Notes under the pieces: model-generated
The model's database searches: none
What the model saw: the letters and a program-made list of their open reading frames with translations, nothing else
Told to the model about the DNA's origin: nothing
Source of the DNA: Nitrosopumilus adriaticus
GTDB lineage: Archaea; Thermoproteota; Nitrososphaeria; Nitrososphaerales; Nitrosopumilaceae
Assembly (NCBI RefSeq): GCF_000956175.1
Contig: NZ_CP011070.1
Location: 1,482,147 to 1,546,146, forward strand
Length of the DNA: 64,000 nt
Reading direction: 5' to 3'
In this document: positions 61,205 through 64,000 of the stretch, in pieces
Layout: each line of letters opens with the position of its first letter
How positions within the stretch are numbered: position 1 is the stretch's first letter
Translations under genes and position numbers: made by a program

Positions 61205-61789
61205 ATGGGAGATCCAAAATATCCACGTAGAGTTTGGAGAAAACCAAAAAGACCACTTAATTATGAATTAAAAATGGAAGAGCTCAAAACTCTTGGTACA
61301 TTTGGGTTAAGAACAAAAAGAGAATTATGGAAAGCACATACAGAGTTATCCCGTGTAAGACATCAAGCAAGATCATTGCTTGCATTAAGACAAGAAATTA
61401 GAGAAGAAAAAGAACCAATTTTAATGCAATCCCTTGCAAGGATTGGATTAGTTAGCAGCGGTGCAACACTAGACGATGTGCTTAATCTGAACGCTAATGA
61501 TTTACTTTCACGCAGATTGCAAACTATTGTAACAAAGAAATTTGGATTTAAAACACCATATCAAGCAAGACAAGCAGTTATTCATGGCCATATTATGATT
61601 GGAGATAGAAAGGTGGACATCCCATCATACACAGTAACAGTTGCAGAGGAAGACAGCATTCATTTTACACCAGAATCAAAAATTCCAGAAATGTTAGAGA
61701 ATACAAAATCTAAAGAGGCTGCTCCTGAAGAAACCAAAGAGGCTGCTCCTGAAGAAACACCAAAAGATGAAAGTTCTTCAACAGAGTAA
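61205..61789 (+). CDS. rps4: 30S ribosomal protein S4 with acidic tail
   Basis: 194 residues. S4 core with S4-type RNA-binding fold (DLLSRRLQTIVTKKFGFKTP; QARQAVIHGHIMIGDRKVDI). The C-terminal 35 residues add an acidic tail with a repeated Glu-Ala-Ala-Pro-Glu-Glu-Thr element. Early small-subunit assembly protein. Starts 9 bp after S13 ends. Confidence 0.95.
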   Translation: MGDPKYPRRVWRKPKRPLNYELKMEELKTLGTFGLRTKRELWKAHTELSRVRHQARSLLALRQEIREEKEPILMQSLARIGLVSSGATLDDVLNLNANDLLSRRLQTIVTKKFGFKTPYQARQAVIHGHIMIGDRKVDIPSYTVTVAEEDSIHFTPESKIPEMLENTKSKEAAPEETKEAAPEETPKDESSSTE

Positions 61790-61840
61790 TCAAAAAAATA
61801 GGCTTATCAGTAAATAACCCCAATTATCAGAGAGAATGAT

Positions 61841-63601
61841 ATGTGTTCAATTATAGGATATTACGGAAAGATTAGTGCTGCTCCCATTCTTGTAAAGGGG
61901 TTAAAAAGAATGGAATATCGTGGATACGATAGTGTTGGGGTTGCAACAGAATCAGAGAATAAAATAGAACTAAAAAAAGGAATAGGGAAAGTTGATGAAG
62001 TAAATTCGAAAATTCAATTAGATATTATGCCAGGAAAAATTGGCATTGGCCATACCAGATGGGCTACACATGGAAAAGTGACAGATACAAACGCACATCC
62101 TCATTCAAGTAACTCTGGAAAAATAGCAATAGTTCATAATGGAATTATTGAAAATTTTGAGGAATTAAAGCAACAATTAGAAAATGATGGATATAGTTTC
62201 AAAAGTGAAACAGATAGTGAGATAATTGCCAATTTACTTCAAAAAAATTATGAATTAACAAAAAATGTCAAAGAAACAATTATCAAAACAGTTTCAGAAA
62301 TAAAAGGACATTACGCTTTTGTTGCAATGTTTGAAAATGGTCAGCTAGCCGCAGCAAGATATCATGAACCACTAATAATAGGAGTTGGAAAAGATGATTT
62401 CTTTTTATCAAGTGATGTTCTAGGATTCATTGAGTATACAGACGATGCAATTTACTTGGAAAACGGGAATTTTGTAATTTTAGACAAAGATAAATTTCAA
62501 ATTTTAGATTTTGATGGAAATCATGCAAAATATGGCATTACCAAAGTATCAAAAGAATTTGGAGATGCTTACAAAGGCGATTATGCACATTTTACTTTAA
62601 AAGAAATTTATGAACAACCTGAAACAATTTTGAAGGCAGGCGAGAAAACAACAGAAGCAATTGAAAAAACTGCTGATTACCTAAAACATTCAAAAAATAT
62701 CTACATTACAGGTAGTGGTACAAGTTACAACTCAGCATTAATTGCAAAACAAATGTTATCAAAATATGCTAAAATCAAAGTAGAGCCAATCATGTCAAGT
62801 GAACTTCAGTTTTCACCAGATAGTATTGAGGAGAATTCAATCCTAATTGCAATTTCTCAAAGTGGTGAAAGTGCAGATGTGTTAGAGGCAGTAAAAATTG
62901 CTAAAAAAGCGAATTGTAAAATCATATCTATTGTAAATCTGCTTACATCATCACTTGCTCGAGAAGCAGATGTAGTTATTGGAATGAATTGTGGGCCAGA
63001 AATAGGAGTTGCGGCAACAAAAAGCTTCACAGCACAACTTGTAATAATTTACAAAATAGTAGAGAAACTAAATAACAGTGAGATTAAGATAAATTTTGAT
63101 AAGATTTCAGAATCGGTTTCAAAAACTTTGGACAAACCCATTAGAATTCAGATAGTGGCACAAAAATTAAAAAATATTTCAGACATCTATGTTCTTGGTA
63201 GAGGAGTTCATTATCCAATTGCCATAGAAGCTGCCTTGAAATTAAAAGAGCTCACATATATTCATGCAGAAGGAATTCCGGGGGGAGAACTAAAACATGG
63301 ACCACTTGCATTAATGGATGAAAGCGTGTTTGTCTTAATCATCAATCCCAATGATTCAACATATTCAGATACTCTAACTAGTGCAAGAGAAATTAAAGCT
63401 AGAGGAGCAAAAATAATTGGAATTTCAGATGTGGAAAGTGATGTGTATGATTATTGGATAGAGATTTCCAAAGTTGAAGAATCAATGTATCCAATTTCAG
63501 AAATAATTCCAATTCAGTTGCTATCTTATTATGCAGCACTTGAAAAAGACACAGACCCAGATTATCCTAGAAATTTGGCAAAATCAGTTACAGTGAAGTA
63601 A
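61841..63601 (+). CDS. glmS: Glucosamine-6-phosphate synthase (isomerising)
   Basis: 586 residues. The N-terminal class II glutamine amidotransferase uses Cys2 (MCSIIGYYG) and contains the TRWATHG and HNGIIENFEEL motifs. Two SIS domains follow (ITGSGTSYNSALIAKQ; SQSGESADVLEAVK; YVLGRGVHYPIAIEAALKLK). Makes glucosamine-6-phosphate from fructose-6-phosphate and glutamine, for glycoprotein and cell-surface sugars. Overlaps the convergent gene at its 3' end by 14 bases. Confidence 0.96.
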   Translation: MCSIIGYYGKISAAPILVKGLKRMEYRGYDSVGVATESENKIELKKGIGKVDEVNSKIQLDIMPGKIGIGHTRWATHGKVTDTNAHPHSSNSGKIAIVHNGIIENFEELKQQLENDGYSFKSETDSEIIANLLQKNYELTKNVKETIIKTVSEIKGHYAFVAMFENGQLAAARYHEPLIIGVGKDDFFLSSDVLGFIEYTDDAIYLENGNFVILDKDKFQILDFDGNHAKYGITKVSKEFGDAYKGDYAHFTLKEIYEQPETILKAGEKTTEAIEKTADYLKHSKNIYITGSGTSYNSALIAKQMLSKYAKIKVEPIMSSELQFSPDSIEENSILIAISQSGESADVLEAVKIAKKANCKIISIVNLLTSSLAREADVVIGMNCGPEIGVAATKSFTAQLVIIYKIVEKLNNSEIKINFDKISESVSKTLDKPIRIQIVAQKLKNISDIYVLGRGVHYPIAIEAALKLKELTYIHAEGIPGGELKHGPLALMDESVFVLIINPNDSTYSDTLTSAREIKARGAKIIGISDVESDVYDYWIEISKVEESMYPISEIIPIQLLSYYAALEKDTDPDYPRNLAKSVTVK

Positions 63602-64000
63602 ATAATCGATGATACTCTTTTTCTGCCAAATCCAGATACGTTGAAGAATCATTTCCAGTTTTAATCATTGAGGAGATAATACTTCCACCAGCACCAACTC
63701 CTTCTTTTGCAAATCCTTCTGAAAATGCCTTTAGACCAGAATATCTAGAATTTTCTAAACCGGGATTAACAGAAATTGCGGGAATGTTGGCAATTTTTTC
63801 AACTAGACTAACAAAATTTGCATTTTCATCGTTTGTAATGTATGAGGTGGTTCCAATAACAGCATTTTCTTCATTGAATCCAATTTTAGATGCAAATGCC
63901 AATACTGCCAACATTTGAGTTCCTCCTGCAAGCATAACCTTTGAAACATCAGATGCAGAGCTTAGCATTCCAGCTACAAATGGAATCATTGGATCACCTA
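63588..64000 (-). CDS. cobT: CobT/UPF0284-like phosphoribosyltransferase, N-terminus outside window
   Basis: About 137 residues to the window edge, frame still open. AGMLSSASDVSKVMLAGGTQ and GLKAFSEGFAKEGVGAGGSI match the archaeal nicotinate-nucleotide-dimethylbenzimidazole phosphoribosyltransferase family. This activates the lower ligand for cobalamin; thaumarchaea are known B12 producers. The first part of the gene lies outside. Confidence 0.82.
   Translation of the reverse strand, partial: GDPMIPFVAGMLSSASDVSKVMLAGGTQMLAVLAFASKIGFNEENAVIGTTSYITNDENANFVSLVEKIANIPAISVNPGLENSRYSGLKAFSEGFAKEGVGAGGSIISSMIKTGNDSSTYLDLAEKEYHRLFTSL

Overview
The window is a chromosomal segment of an ammonia-oxidising-type thaumarchaeon, probably a marine or estuarine Nitrosopumilus/Nitrosarchaeum relative. 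This is inferred from gene content. The RNA polymerase largest subunit is one unsplit gene. Ribosomal genes are archaeal (S7, S12, S13, S4, L30e, L12). There is a TFB, a tRNA-Gln with a short intron in the anticodon loop, and PEFG-CTERM surface proteins. The DNA is AT-rich, genes are dense, and TTG and GTG starts are common. No amo, urease, rRNA, CRISPR, prophage or insertion sequence is present.

Region by region. 1-8.7 kb: a TFB cut by the left edge, then a stress island with Hsp20, two UspA proteins, DoxX, a CaCA exchanger, a tandem RAM-domain protein and many micro-proteins with zinc ribbons or single membrane helices. 8.7-18 kb: a TRIC-type channel, stand-alone L12 with an unknown partner gene, an orphan histidine kinase, and alaS-leuS. 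18-28 kb: small hypotheticals, a tandem UspA pair, an LEA14-like membrane protein, a CheY-like regulator, nitroreductase, a geranylgeranyl-reductase-like flavoprotein and a YkgJ-type cysteine-cluster protein. 28-40.7 kb: tRNA-Gln, then the operon rpoH-rpoB-rpoA-Lsm // L30e-nusA-S12-S7, split at // by a block of secreted surface-protein genes. One of these carries a 14-copy 12-nt repeat and an apparent frameshift. 40.8-44.4 kb: four tandem secreted proteins with PEFG-type C-termini, three of them with an identical 99-bp 3' end. 44.4-51 kb: larC-larE-nifS on the minus strand, opposite mdh-larB and a B12-type radical SAM gene. Together larB, larC and larE would make the nickel-pincer nucleotide cofactor. 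51-56 kb: a CFI-box protein and a large S-layer-like protein. 55.7-60.3 kb: metal handling, with a frameshifted CDF exporter and an overlapping multicopper oxidase/ZIP transporter pair whose upstream region holds three TTAG-N6/7-CTAA palindromes. 60.6-64 kb: S13-S4, glmS and an archaeal CobT cut by the right edge.

The most noteworthy signals are two genes broken by one extra base in 8-nt A/T tracts, homogenised PEFG 3' ends and promoters, the surface-gene insertion in the RNA polymerase/ribosomal operon, the compact nickel-pincer cofactor locus without a visible LarA, the putative metalloregulator operators, and a tandem ~42-bp element in the 25.6-25.85 kb gap.
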